Shown in pieces: positions 17,147 to 26,168 of a DNA stretch of 64,000 nt; position 1 is the first letter of the stretch, and each line of letters begins with the position of its first letter. A model generated the notes under the pieces. That model had not been told where the DNA came from and ran no database searches. It worked only from the letters and a program-made list of their open reading frames with translations. The translations under genes were made by a program, and so were the position numbers. Source of the stretch: Cytobacillus eiseniae (lineage in GTDB: Bacteria > Bacillota > Bacilli > Bacillales > Cytobacillaceae); assembly GCF_017874625.1 (NCBI RefSeq), contig NZ_JAGIKZ010000001.1, forward strand, positions 372,001 to 436,000, given 5' to 3'.

Positions 17147-18760
17147 TTGAAATCTTACTTAACAGTAAAAGATATTTTACAAAGAAAGCATTTTGATCAT
17201 ATTGAAGTGATAGCTGGAACGGAAGGACTCAATCGATTAGTTAAATGGGTACATGTTGTTGAAGTAACAAATATTCGCAATCTACTAAATGGCTATGAGC
17301 TAATTCTCACAACAGGTGTTGCTTGGAGAGAAAACAAAGATTCATTCATCTCAATTGTTCATCAATTAATTGATTCTCAGGCAGCTGGATTATGTATAGA
17401 AATCGGCACATATACATCATTAATCCCGCAAGAAATTATCGATATCGCTAACAAATTCCATTTTCCTGTTATCTTATTCCATAAGGAAGTCCCCTTTGTT
17501 GCCATTACACAAGATATCCATACTCTCCTAATCAATCAACAATATCGTATCATTTCAGACTTAGAAGAATATTCACAATCCCTAAATAAGAAATTATTAA
17601 AAATTGAACATTATAATGATATCCTCAAATGTATTCAACATTATTTACATGTTCAAGTCATTATCCATTTTAGTAACAATGATTTCCAATTTACACCAGA
17701 AATGAATGAACATGATAAACATATATTACTGGAAAAAATAGAAGGCCTTCAGGCACAAGAAAATTTTACTTCTATCGCTAGCATTCCTATTCAATTATTA
17801 GGTGATGATTATGCTGAGTTAATCATTTTTTCTGCTAATCGTTCTTTAACAGAATTTGACCAGCTAATCCTTGATCGAACAGCAACGGCACTTGCACAGT
17901 TTTTTCTAAGGGAGTTATATGTTGAAGAGAAACGAAGGGTAGAAGAAGCAGAATGGTTGAACAGCTGGCTACTAGGAGAACAAAGTGAAGACTCGATTAA
18001 GGAATTTATTACTTTTCACTCGCCAGCAGTTAAGCCGATTGGAGCTGTTGTGTGTCTTTATCAACTCGATTCTAATCGAACGTACACGAGTTTAGACTTA
18101 ACATATATGAAAATTTATTTTAGATCCATTTTTGAACAAAAGGGATTTACATTATTTGCTATTGAAAAAAGGAATACGATCATTTTCATTTTTCTCAATG
18201 AACGAACGCCGTCCACATGGAAAATAAGAATCGAGGAGGGGATTTCACGTTTAAAAAGTTCCGAATCACAATCGGGAAAATTACAAGAAAACTTAGTTAT
18301 TGGAATTGGCAAATATGTAGAACAACTTTCAACGATTCATAAGAGCTATCAAACTGCTGCTGAAACTTTACGTATTCAACGAAAGCTCTCAAATAAACAA
18401 GATACTCACTTCTATGATGATCTCCATATATTCAGACTCATCTCACAAATAAATCACCATCTAGACTTAAAGGAGATGGTTCTTGAATATCTAGAACCCG
18501 TTTTTGCTTACGATAAAAAATACAATGGGAAATTGATAGAAACATTGAAAATCTATTTATCTTGCAACGGTTCAAAACAAGAAACGGCAAAAAAACTCTA
18601 TATTGTTAGGCAAACATTATACCATCGCATTGAAAAACTAGAAAAATTACTTGGTGATGATTTCATGAATCCGGAGAAGAGATTAGCGATCGAATTTATG
18701 ATTCTAGCGTATGAATTTTTGGAGTCATCGAATCGGGTTGGTATGATTAATCGTGATTAA
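17147..18760 (+). CDS. PucR-family transcriptional regulator of the pyrimidine locus
   Basis: A 537-aa regulator with the PucR layout. The N-terminal PucR domain is YLTVKDILQRKHFDHIEVIAG (start) through WVHVVEVTNI, LILTTGVAW and AAGLCIEIGTY. A central GGDEF-like/ligand region follows. The C-terminal PucR helix-turn-helix is ETLKIYLSCNGSKQETAKKLYIVRQTLYHRIEKLEKLLG. The TTG at 17147 is the preferred start: it has AAGGGAGC seven bases upstream, and the alternative ATG at 17084 lies before the -10 element. The family activates purine or nucleobase catabolism. Here it probably senses a pyrimidine intermediate and controls the two flanking operons (inference). Confidence 0.88.
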   Translation: MKSYLTVKDILQRKHFDHIEVIAGTEGLNRLVKWVHVVEVTNIRNLLNGYELILTTGVAWRENKDSFISIVHQLIDSQAAGLCIEIGTYTSLIPQEIIDIANKFHFPVILFHKEVPFVAITQDIHTLLINQQYRIISDLEEYSQSLNKKLLKIEHYNDILKCIQHYLHVQVIIHFSNNDFQFTPEMNEHDKHILLEKIEGLQAQENFTSIASIPIQLLGDDYAELIIFSANRSLTEFDQLILDRTATALAQFFLRELYVEEKRRVEEAEWLNSWLLGEQSEDSIKEFITFHSPAVKPIGAVVCLYQLDSNRTYTSLDLTYMKIYFRSIFEQKGFTLFAIEKRNTIIFIFLNERTPSTWKIRIEEGISRLKSSESQSGKLQENLVIGIGKYVEQLSTIHKSYQTAAETLRIQRKLSNKQDTHFYDDLHIFRLISQINHHLDLKEMVLEYLEPVFAYDKKYNGKLIETLKIYLSCNGSKQETAKKLYIVRQTLYHRIEKLEKLLGDDFMNPEKRLAIEFMILAYEFLESSNRVGMINRD

Positions 18761-18788
18761 GAGGCACATCAAAGTGTCTCTTTTTTTT
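18761..18788 (+). terminator. Intrinsic terminator after the regulator gene
   Basis: GAGGCAC and GTGTCTC stem arms (with G-T pair) around ATCAAA are followed by eight T, starting right after the stop codon. Confidence 0.85.
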
Positions 18789-18853
18789 GCTCTTTTCAAA
18801 AATATTGTTGTTTATAAATCAAATATAAGAATGAATAGTTTACCATATGGGAC

Positions 18854-18897
18854 GGTTGATTAGAGCATTCTATAGCAGAAATCAACCTGTTTTTTTA
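18854..18897 (+). terminator. Terminator-like hairpin in the leader before the dehydrogenase gene
   Basis: GGTTGATT (18854-18861) pairs with AATCAACC (18880-18887) around an 18-base loop, followed by TGTTTTTTTAA. It lies upstream of the probable downstream promoter (TATAAT 18997-19002). It may be a backup terminator, or an attenuator if transcription starts further upstream. Confidence 0.4.
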
Positions 18898-18963
18898 ACT
18901 ATTTACTTAACTTTTATTCAAAATGTGGAATCATCACTTATAGTCTTTTTACATAGTGTCTAA

Positions 18964-18977
18964 TGAAAGCATTTTCA
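18964..18977 (+). promoter_or_regulatory. Catabolite-responsive element (cre) candidate
   Basis: TGAAAGCATTTTCA matches TGWAANCGNTNWCA at 13 of 14 positions (CG is CA here). It lies about 20 bases upstream of TATAAT 18997-19002, so CcpA bound here would cover the -35 region of the dehydrogenase/aminotransferase operon. Confidence 0.5.
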
Positions 18978-19045
18978 AAATAAGAGATAATTGACATATA
19001 ATCTTTTTCTTAAAATTCTGAATAAATAGAAGGAGGAGTCAATCT

Positions 19046-20512
19046 ATGACAATTATCAAAAATGATACTGAAGTTTTAAAAAACTATATAAATGGAAAAT
19101 GGGTTGATGCGATTAGTAAAGAAACGTTAGATGTTCCAAATCCAGCAACAGGGGAATTAATCGCAAAGGTTCCGATTTCATCAAGGGATGATGTTGACCA
19201 AGCAGTAAGCGCTGCGAACGAAGCTTTTCATACTTGGAAAAAGACTCCTGTCCCAAAGCGCGCTAGAATCCTTTATAAATATCATTATTTACTAAATGAA
19301 AACCATGAGAAACTAGCTCAGCTTGTCGTTCAAGAAAATGGAAAATCATATAAAGAAGCATATGGTGAAGTACAGCGGGGAATTGAATGTGTTGAGTTTG
19401 CCGCTGGCGCTCCAACTTTAATGATGGGTGAGACATTATCTAATATTGCTGAGGATATTGATTCGGAAATGTTCCGCTATCCACTAGGTGTTGTTGGTGG
19501 CATCACACCATTTAACTTCCCAATGATGGTTCCATTGTGGATGTTCCCATTAGCCATTGCTTGTGGAAATACGTTTGTACTAAAGCCTTCTGAACGTACA
19601 CCTGTTTTAGCAAATGAGCTTGTCGAATTATTCTCACAGGCTGGTGCACCAAAAGGGGTATTAAATATTGTCCATGGTGCACACGATGTTGTGAATGGAC
19701 TTCTTGAGCATCAAGATGTAAAAGCGATCTCGTTTGTTGGATCTCAGCCTGTTGCGAAATATGTATATGAACGAGCAGCATCACAAGGAAAACGGGTTCA
19801 AGCTCTATCTGGTGCCAAAAATCATCACATCGTCATGCCCGATGCAGATATGAGTAAAGCAGTGGCAAATATTATTAGCTCTGCATATGGCAGTGCGGGA
19901 CAACGATGCATGGCATGTAGTGCTGTCGTTGTTGTTGGTGATGGTGAGTCGTTTGTCAAAGCATTAAAAGAAAAGGCAGATGAACTGATTATTGGAAATG
20001 GAATGAATGATGAGGTCCTGCTTACGCCTGTAATAAGAGATTCACATCGTAAGAAAGTATTAGAATACATTGAAAAAGGGGTAGAGGAAGGCGCCTCATT
20101 AATACGAGATGGACGAAAAGAAATGGACGAAATGACAGAAGGCACTTTCCTTGGCGCTACGATATTCGACCATGTGACACCAGAAATGACGATTGCAAAA
20201 GACGAAATATTTGCTCCTGTGCTTAGTCTATTGCGTGCAGAAGATTTAGATGAAGGACTTGAATTCATCCGCAAATCACGATACGGAAATGGAGCAACTA
20301 TTTATACGAAAGATGCGAAGGCAATCAGACAATTTAGAGAAGAAGCAGATGCAGGCATGTTAGGAATTAATGTTGGTGTGCCTGCAACCATGGCATTCTT
20401 TCCTTTCTCAGGATGGAAAGATTCCTTCTATGGCGATCTACATGTAAATGGAAAAGATGGAGTGAACTTCTTTACTCGTAAAAAGATGATAACGTCAAGG
20501 TTTGACTATTAG
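19046..20512 (+). CDS. mmsA: CoA-acylating (methyl)malonate-semialdehyde dehydrogenase
   Basis: Converts malonate semialdehyde (from beta-alanine) to acetyl-CoA, or methylmalonate semialdehyde to propionyl-CoA, with NAD+ and CoA and loss of CO2. The 488-aa sequence has the aldehyde dehydrogenase core with [16 protein letters not shown], the catalytic C288 (GQRCMAC) and NAD-binding [15 protein letters not shown]. The usual general-base glutamate segment (LELGGK) is replaced by ALSGAKNH, a hallmark of the CoA-dependent MmsA/IolA subgroup. Placed with the pyrimidine genes and an omega-aminotransferase, it completes conversion of beta-amino acids to central metabolites. Ribosome site AAGGAGGAG. 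Confidence 0.92.
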   Translation: MTIIKNDTEVLKNYINGKWVDAISKETLDVPNPATGELIAKVPISSRDDVDQAVSAANEAFHTWKKTPVPKRARILYKYHYLLNENHEKLAQLVVQENGKSYKEAYGEVQRGIECVEFAAGAPTLMMGETLSNIAEDIDSEMFRYPLGVVGGITPFNFPMMVPLWMFPLAIACGNTFVLKPSERTPVLANELVELFSQAGAPKGVLNIVHGAHDVVNGLLEHQDVKAISFVGSQPVAKYVYERAASQGKRVQALSGAKNHHIVMPDADMSKAVANIISSAYGSAGQRCMACSAVVVVGDGESFVKALKEKADELIIGNGMNDEVLLTPVIRDSHRKKVLEYIEKGVEEGASLIRDGRKEMDEMTEGTFLGATIFDHVTPEMTIAKDEIFAPVLSLLRAEDLDEGLEFIRKSRYGNGATIYTKDAKAIRQFREEADAGMLGINVGVPATMAFFPFSGWKDSFYGDLHVNGKDGVNFFTRKKMITSRFDY

Positions 20513-20535
20513 TAGCGGAAAAGGGAGGCCTGACA

Positions 20536-21888
20536 ATGAAAATAATAGAAAATGAAGATATGCTTACGAAAGATAAAGAATATGTTTGGCATTCGATGAA
20601 GCCTTATAGCCCAGATTCTACAATGGTTGTTGATAAAGCTGAAGGCTCATGGGTAACGGATCATCATGGCAAAAGATATTTAGATGCGATGTCTGGCTTA
20701 TGGTGTGTGAATGTTGGCTACGGAAGAAAGGAACTAGCTGAAGCGGCATATGATCAATTAAAAGAAATGGCTTATTTTCCACTTACTCAAAGTCATACAC
20801 CTGCGATCAAACTAGCAGAAAAATTAAACGAAATGCTCGGTGAAGAGTATGTCATCTTTTTCTCTAATAGTGGATCTGAGGCGAATGAAACAGCCTTTAA
20901 GCTTGTCAGACAATATCATCAACAAAAAGGGGAGCATTCCCGCTACAAGTTCATTTCGAGGTATCGGGCGTACCATGGCAATTCAATGGGATCGCTCGCA
21001 GCTACTGGGCAGGCACAAAGGAAATATAAATATGAGCCATTAGCCCCTGGGTTTATTCATGTTGCCCCACCTGATTCATACCGTGCGCCTGAACGAGCAG
21101 ATTGTAAGCCTGCTGAGTTACATTCCGTAAAGGACATCGATCGTGTCATGACTTGGGAACTTAGTGAAACAATAGCAGGCGTTATTATGGAGCCGATTAT
21201 TACTGGTGGAGGGGTAATCGTTCCACCGGACGGGTATATGGCAGGAGTTAAAGAGGTTTGTGAAAAGCATGGCGCCCTGCTCATAGTGGATGAGGTGATT
21301 TGCGGATTCGGCCGTACAGGGAAGCCGTTTGGTTTCATGAACTATGGAGTAAAGCCAGATATTATTACAATGGCCAAAGGAATAACTAGTGCTTATTTAC
21401 CTTTATCCGCCACAGCTGTAAGGAAAGAAATTTACGAAGCATTTAAAGGAACAGATGAGTATGATTATTTCCGTCATATTAATACGTTTGGAGGGAACCC
21501 TGCTGCGTGTGCACTTGCATTGAAAAATCTTGAAATAATGGAGCAGGAAAACTTAAATGAACGATCAGCAAAATTAGGTGAATATTTGAAGCAAAGCCTC
21601 TCGGCAGCACTTGATGACCATCCTTTTGTTGGGAATGTGAGAGGGAAAGGACTCCTTGTTGGAATTGAGCTTGTAAGCGATACAGCTACAAAAAATCCGC
21701 TAGAAGTTACTCTTGTTAACAAGGTGATTGCTGGCTGTAAACAAAAAGGACTAATTATCGGCAAGAATGGCGCTACCGTTGCAGGCTACAACAATGTGTT
21801 AACATTAGCTCCTCCATTAAATATCGAGGAAAAAGATCTCGAATTTCTCATCAATACATTAGTAGAAGAGTTACAAGCAATTATATAA
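20536..21888 (+). CDS. Class III omega-amino acid (beta-alanine) aminotransferase
   Basis: A 450-aa PLP enzyme of aminotransferase class III. Visible features are the PLP-phosphate region NSGSEANETAFKL (111-123), D252 (VDEVICGFGRTG) and the Schiff-base lysine K281 (TMAKGITSAYLPL). It probably moves the amino group of beta-alanine or 3-aminoisobutyrate to pyruvate or 2-oxoglutarate, giving the semialdehyde used by the upstream dehydrogenase. It lies 23 bases after mmsA with AAGGGAGG, so the two are co-transcribed. A strong terminator follows. The exact acceptor is unknown. Confidence 0.88.
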   Translation: MKIIENEDMLTKDKEYVWHSMKPYSPDSTMVVDKAEGSWVTDHHGKRYLDAMSGLWCVNVGYGRKELAEAAYDQLKEMAYFPLTQSHTPAIKLAEKLNEMLGEEYVIFFSNSGSEANETAFKLVRQYHQQKGEHSRYKFISRYRAYHGNSMGSLAATGQAQRKYKYEPLAPGFIHVAPPDSYRAPERADCKPAELHSVKDIDRVMTWELSETIAGVIMEPIITGGGVIVPPDGYMAGVKEVCEKHGALLIVDEVICGFGRTGKPFGFMNYGVKPDIITMAKGITSAYLPLSATAVRKEIYEAFKGTDEYDYFRHINTFGGNPAACALALKNLEIMEQENLNERSAKLGEYLKQSLSAALDDHPFVGNVRGKGLLVGIELVSDTATKNPLEVTLVNKVIAGCKQKGLIIGKNGATVAGYNNVLTLAPPLNIEEKDLEFLINTLVEELQAII

Positions 21889-21897
21889 AAACAAATT

Positions 21898-21945
21898 AAC
21901 ACTCGTAATCTCTTTATTTTTTATTTTAGATTACGAGTGTTTTAG
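21898..21945 (+). terminator. Intrinsic terminator after the aminotransferase gene
   Basis: A perfect 14-bp stem pairs 21898-21911 (AACACTCGTAATCT) with 21928-21941, followed by TTAGCAATTTTATT. Confidence 0.8.
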
Positions 21946-21969
21946 CAATTTTATTAAGGGGGAAGAGTG

Positions 21970-23226
21970 ATGGCAGTACAAACAGTAACAATTAATAAAA
22001 GTCGTTTAGAACAAAGAATAAATGAACTATCAGAAATAGGTAAAATTGGAGAGACCGGTGTATGCCGTCTCACTCTTTCTAGTGAGGATCGAAAAGCGGT
22101 TGAAACCGTAAAAACATGGATGGAGGAAGCAGGATTAATTGCTCGAATCGACAACTTCGGAAATTTAATAGGCCGTATAGAAGGAGAGGATCCGACTGCA
22201 CCTATTTTGATGCTTGGCTCACATATTGATTCACAACCTTATGGTGGTAGATTTGATGGAGTTATTGGTGTACTAGGCGCGTTAGAAGTTGTCCAAACAA
22301 TGAAAGAGAAAAACATCCTGCCTCGCATGCCAATTGAAGTAGTCGCCTTTTCAGATGAAGAAGGCTGCCGCTTTAATAAAGGACTATTTGGCGTTAGGGG
22401 CATACTTGGAGAGCTGGAAGATGGAGAACTAGAGCGAACGGATAAAAATGGCATTACTAGAAGAGAAGCATTAACTAGTTTTGGATGTGACCCGACAAAA
22501 TTAAAAGAGTCAGAGTATCCTGCTAATACGATTTCTGCCTTTCTTGAAATGCATATAGAGCAAGGGCCTATTCTCGATGCAAATGATATTCCTGTTGGGA
22601 TTGTTACCGGAATTTCCGGGCCATTATGGTTATCAGTAGAATTGGAAGGTTTTGCTGGTCATGCAGGTTCCGTTCCGATGCCAATGAGAAAAGATGCGCT
22701 TGTTGGTGCTGCTAAGATCATCATTGCATTAAACGAACTAGCAAGCCAAGACCCACAGGCACCAACTGTTGGAACAGTAGGAAGCCTAAATGTATTTCCA
22801 GACTCTCGAAACATCATCCCTGAGAAGGTTCAATTTACAATTGACCTACGTGACATCGATATTGAAAGACGACATCGGTTAGAGAAGCAATTAAGAACGA
22901 AAATAAAAGAAATTACAGAAGAGCATCATTTAACTTGTAAAATAACTGAAGATACAAACAGTGAACCTCGCTATTGCTCAGAGCGAATAATGAACGTGAT
23001 GCGAGATGAAAGTAAGCAAATAGGGTTGAATCCATTGGAATTAATGAGCGGCCCGTTTCATGACTCTTTAGCAATGTCATATGCTTGTGAATATGGAATG
23101 ATCTTTGTTCGCTGCAAAGATGGAATTAGCCATAATCCTAAGGAATTTTCTACATTCGAGGATATCTCACTTGGCACCGAATTATTGTACCGAACGACGA
23201 TAAAAATGAGCAGTGATTCAAATTAA
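21970..23226 (+). CDS. M20-family amidase: N-carbamoyl-L-amino acid hydrolase / allantoate-type
   Basis: A 418-aa zinc-dependent hydrolase of the AllC/HyuC (hydantoinase/carbamoylase) family. Metal-site motifs are GSHIDSQPYGGRFDGVIGV (H and D), FSDEEGCRF (adjacent Glu pair), LEMHIEQGP, and a late H in MSGPFHDSLAMSYACE. It removes the carbamoyl group from N-carbamoyl amino acids or related ureides. With a nitrilase-type ureidopropionase already at the start of the locus, this second enzyme could serve hydantoin-derived or branched substrates. ATG 21970 is seven bases after AAGGGGG, and the GTG one codon upstream is too close. Followed by a terminator. Confidence 0.87.
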   Translation: MAVQTVTINKSRLEQRINELSEIGKIGETGVCRLTLSSEDRKAVETVKTWMEEAGLIARIDNFGNLIGRIEGEDPTAPILMLGSHIDSQPYGGRFDGVIGVLGALEVVQTMKEKNILPRMPIEVVAFSDEEGCRFNKGLFGVRGILGELEDGELERTDKNGITRREALTSFGCDPTKLKESEYPANTISAFLEMHIEQGPILDANDIPVGIVTGISGPLWLSVELEGFAGHAGSVPMPMRKDALVGAAKIIIALNELASQDPQAPTVGTVGSLNVFPDSRNIIPEKVQFTIDLRDIDIERRHRLEKQLRTKIKEITEEHHLTCKITEDTNSEPRYCSERIMNVMRDESKQIGLNPLELMSGPFHDSLAMSYACEYGMIFVRCKDGISHNPKEFSTFEDISLGTELLYRTTIKMSSDSN

Positions 23227-23231
23227 TAGGG

Positions 23232-23260
23232 AATGGCCACAATCGATGTGGTCATTTTTT
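23232..23260 (+). terminator. Intrinsic terminator after the carbamoylase gene
   Basis: AATGGCCAC pairs with GTGGTCATT (one G-T) around AATCGAT, followed by six T. Confidence 0.8.
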
Positions 23261-23331
23261 ATTTTGAAAAATCTAACTCTTCTCATTTGACTAGATTTCA
23301 TAGATAATAGATAAAAATACATAATAGTGCG

Positions 23332-23474
23332 TGTTCAAAAAGGAGGACAAAAAGAGCCGAGAAGTTCAAAGAAGTGCAGCTTAGAGCACCGGAGCGTACG
23401 TTATTGGTACGTGAGGAGCGGAAAAGCAAGCTGACGCAGAAATTCGACAGCTATTTTCCCCGGACTTTTGAACA
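23332..23474. repeat. Structured 143-bp element with short inverted ends
   Basis: The element begins TGTTCAAAA and ends CTTTTGAACA (23465-23474), giving near-perfect inverted termini of 9-10 bases. Inside are complementary pairs CAGCTT (23377-23382) with AAGCTG (23428-23433), and a central hairpin CGTAC (23395-23399) with GTACG (23407-23411). It is notably more GC-rich than its surroundings, has no open reading frame, and lies between a terminator and the next gene's ribosome site. It resembles a small interspersed Bacillus repeat that I believe recurs in related genomes, but only one copy is in this window, so repeat status is not proven here. Confidence 0.5.
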
Positions 23475-23495
23475 TCCTCTAGTAGGAGAGATAAC

Positions 23496-24386
23496 ATGAC
23501 TATTCAAGAAGGATTTATTGAGGTAACAGGCGGGAACGTTTGGTATCAGCTGCATAATCATGAAACAAATACGATTCCCGTCATTATATTGCATGGGGGG
23601 CCAGGCTCTTCACACTATTCATTGCAGGGATTGAAAGCATTAGCAAAAGACCGTCCTGTAATATTATATGATCAATTAGGCTGTGGGAAATCAGATCGGC
23701 CATCCGATCCCTCTTTATGGAATATTTCTAGATTTGTAGAAGAATTAGAGCAAATTAGACAAGCACTTTCACTAGATCAATTACATATTCTTGGTCATTC
23801 ATGGGGAACAACTTTAGCTGCTGCTTATTTGTTAACAAAGCCTGAAGGAGTAGAGAGTGTGATTTTTTCAAGCCCTTGTTTGAGTGCGCCGCTTTGGGCG
23901 GAAGACCAGGAACAGAATAGAAAACAATTGCCAGAGCATGTGCAAGCTACTTTAAAAGCATGTGAAGAAAATGGCACTACTGATTCAGAGGAATATAAAG
24001 AAGCAACCGCACAATTCAATAAACAATTTGTATGCCGACTTGATCCTATGCCAGCATTCTTAAAAAAAGGTGCACAGTATAAAAATCCAGAAGTATATAA
24101 CATCATGTGGGGACCATCTGAATTTCATGTAACTGGCAATTTAAAAAGCTTTGATTGCACACCACGATTAAAGGAAATTACTGTGCCAACTTTATATACA
24201 TGTGGCCGCTATGATGAAGCGACACCAAAATCGACGGAGTTATTTAGCAAACTGACCCCTAATGCATTATTCTATGTGTTTGAAAACAGTGCACATATGC
24301 CTTATCTTGAAGAAGAGAAAGAATATTTGAAAGTAGTAAGTACATTTTTCAATGAGGTCGATTCGAAGAAATCATTCTTGGACTAG
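23496..24386 (+). CDS. Proline iminopeptidase-family alpha/beta hydrolase
   Basis: A 296-aa alpha/beta hydrolase of the TIGR01250-type prolyl aminopeptidase family, which releases N-terminal proline or other residues from short peptides. Visible are the oxyanion segment HGGPGSSHYSL, the nucleophile elbow GHSWG, the acid in GRYDEATP, and the catalytic histidine in ENSAHMPYLEE. No signal peptide, so cytoplasmic. Ribosome site GTAGGAGAG. The stop is 37 bases before the next start, so co-transcription with the 2-hydroxyacid dehydrogenase is likely. The true substrate could be another amide. Confidence 0.85.
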   Translation: MTIQEGFIEVTGGNVWYQLHNHETNTIPVIILHGGPGSSHYSLQGLKALAKDRPVILYDQLGCGKSDRPSDPSLWNISRFVEELEQIRQALSLDQLHILGHSWGTTLAAAYLLTKPEGVESVIFSSPCLSAPLWAEDQEQNRKQLPEHVQATLKACEENGTTDSEEYKEATAQFNKQFVCRLDPMPAFLKKGAQYKNPEVYNIMWGPSEFHVTGNLKSFDCTPRLKEITVPTLYTCGRYDEATPKSTELFSKLTPNALFYVFENSAHMPYLEEEKEYLKVVSTFFNEVDSKKSFLD

Positions 24387-24423
24387 GTTTATTATGTATT
24401 CGAATTTGGAAAGGAAAGCCACA

Positions 24424-25413
24424 ATGTTGAATAAAGCTACGCTAAAACCAAAAATATTTATTACAAGAAAAATACCCACTCAGATCATAAATCAATTAGA
24501 AGAAACGTGTGATGTTTCCATTTGGGATGATGAATATTCACCTGTTCCTCAAGATGTACTTGAGGAACAGATCATTGATGCAGATGGCTTGCTTTGCTTA
24601 CTGACTGAAACAATAAATAAGGAATTGCTTGAAAAGGCTACGAAGCTTAAAGTGATAAGCAATATGGCAGTAGGCTATAACAATATTGATATAGCGACTG
24701 CTTCTAAAAAAGGGATTATCATAACGAATACACCGGACGTTTTAACTGAAACAACAGCAGATCTTACATTTGCTCTTTTAATGGCTACAGCTAGAAGAAT
24801 TCCTGAAGCATCGGCCTATTTAAGAGATGGAAAGTGGAGCACATGGTCTCCGATGCTACTAACAGGGCAAGATATTTATCAATCAACAATTGGAATCATT
24901 GGCTTAGGGAGAATTGGCGAAGCATTAGCTAAAAGAGCGAAAGGCTTTAATATGAATATTCTTTACCATAATCGAAATAGGAAGCCGGAAGTAGAAGTGG
25001 CACTAGGAATACAATATACATCAATAGAAGAATTGCTCAGAAATGCTGATTTTGTTTGCATTATGACCCCCTATACAACGGAAACAAAAAATATGATTCG
25101 AAAAGAGCATTTTCGGATGATGAAGAATTCGGCAATTATAATAAATACTGCACGTGGAGGCATCATTAACGAACATGACCTCTACCAGGCACTCGTTGAT
25201 AAGGAGATTTGGGCAGCTGGATTAGACGTATTTGAACAAGAGCCACTGCCATTAAATCATCCATTGCTTACTTTGCCAAATGTAGTAACACTTCCTCATA
25301 TCGGAAGTGCAAGCATTACAACACGAGTGAAAATGGCAGAAGTTGCTGCAACTAATCTTCATCAAGCGATTAATGGGGAGACTCCCAAAAACATGGTGAA
25401 TAAGAAAGCCTAA
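24424..25413 (+). CDS. D-2-hydroxyacid dehydrogenase (glyoxylate/2-ketogluconate reductase type)
   Basis: A 329-aa NAD(P)-dependent reductase of 2-oxo acids. The Rossmann motif is GIIGLGRIGEALAKRA. The catalytic Arg is in NTARGGIINE, the Glu in DVFEQEPLP, and the His in LPHIGSAS. It resembles YvcT/GyaR enzymes that reduce glyoxylate, hydroxypyruvate or 2-ketogluconate. ATG 24424 was chosen because GGAAAGGA lies nine bases upstream. The longer frame starts inside the preceding gene. No sugar-acid genes flank it, so the substrate is open. Confidence 0.87.
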   Translation: MLNKATLKPKIFITRKIPTQIINQLEETCDVSIWDDEYSPVPQDVLEEQIIDADGLLCLLTETINKELLEKATKLKVISNMAVGYNNIDIATASKKGIIITNTPDVLTETTADLTFALLMATARRIPEASAYLRDGKWSTWSPMLLTGQDIYQSTIGIIGLGRIGEALAKRAKGFNMNILYHNRNRKPEVEVALGIQYTSIEELLRNADFVCIMTPYTTETKNMIRKEHFRMMKNSAIIINTARGGIINEHDLYQALVDKEIWAAGLDVFEQEPLPLNHPLLTLPNVVTLPHIGSASITTRVKMAEVAATNLHQAINGETPKNMVNKKA

Positions 25414-25441
25414 AGAGAAACGCCAAGCTGAACGAAGACGA

Positions 25442-26062
25442 TTAATTATTTTCTGCCATTCTTCCGAGTGGCCCGTTCTCATCAATGATATCGATAAGAT
25501 CATATACTGAAATAGGGAACATTGGGAAGCCAAATACGTAAGGTGTTATTTCATAAAGCTGAAAAAAGATGACAATCGTTTTATCTGCAATATAGAAATC
25601 TTGATTCGGCTTAATCTTTGTGAAATGATCAAGCAGCATAATTTCACGATCTTTTATTTGATTCTGAATTAAGGCAGAAAGTCTTTTCACATAATTACTT
25701 CCAGGCTTAAATAAATCCTTAAGCTCACATAATCTTTCTTTTTTCTGATCAAAGGTTAAAGACTTTATTAATGTGAGCCCGTGTGCTGCTTTATCATGAT
25801 ACGTATAATTGGAGAGTGTGAGGCTAAGAACATCACGCTGATTATTTTTCATTTCATATGAGCCAAGCATTTCAACGACTGAAGAAGGCATTCCTTGTAC
25901 TTGTTCATTTATTAATAGCTGAACCTGATGGACGATCATCTGATTCATATACTTTTGGAATTGCTGATTTTTTGCATCAATAACTTGAGGATAAAATACT
26001 TTTTTATTTTTACCATCACTTGTCTTAAGTGTATGAATATTTAGTGGCAATGAAACAGGCAT
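25442..26062 (-). CDS. DUF3298-family protein (RsiV-like domain), no export signal
   Basis: A 206-aa protein with the DUF3298 pattern, including YTYHDKAAHGLTLIKSLTFDQKKERLCELKDLFKPGSNYVKRLSALI and the C-terminal FYIADKTIVIFFQLYEITPYVFGFPMFPIS. In anti-sigma RsiV and lipoproteins this domain is extracytoplasmic. Here I see no membrane segment or lipobox, and the N-terminus (MPVSLPLNIHTLKTSDG) is soluble, as in several short Bacillus homologues. Its function is unknown. Ribosome site AAAGGATG. It is convergent with the dehydrogenase gene. Confidence 0.75.
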   Translation of the reverse strand: MPVSLPLNIHTLKTSDGKNKKVFYPQVIDAKNQQFQKYMNQMIVHQVQLLINEQVQGMPSSVVEMLGSYEMKNNQRDVLSLTLSNYTYHDKAAHGLTLIKSLTFDQKKERLCELKDLFKPGSNYVKRLSALIQNQIKDREIMLLDHFTKIKPNQDFYIADKTIVIFFQLYEITPYVFGFPMFPISVYDLIDIIDENGPLGRMAENN

Positions 26063-26168
26063 ATGACTTCATCCTTTGTTTTTCACTATCTTATTCATAA
26101 TGAGGAATCGAGTGAATGAAGGAATTGTAAGAGCCAAGCAAGGATAGAGAAGAAATTGATTGTCACAC

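Noticed and set aside
23332-23474. Riboswitch for the downstream hydrolase
   Set aside because: No known aptamer signature, and the inverted ends enclose the whole block, which fits an inserted element better.
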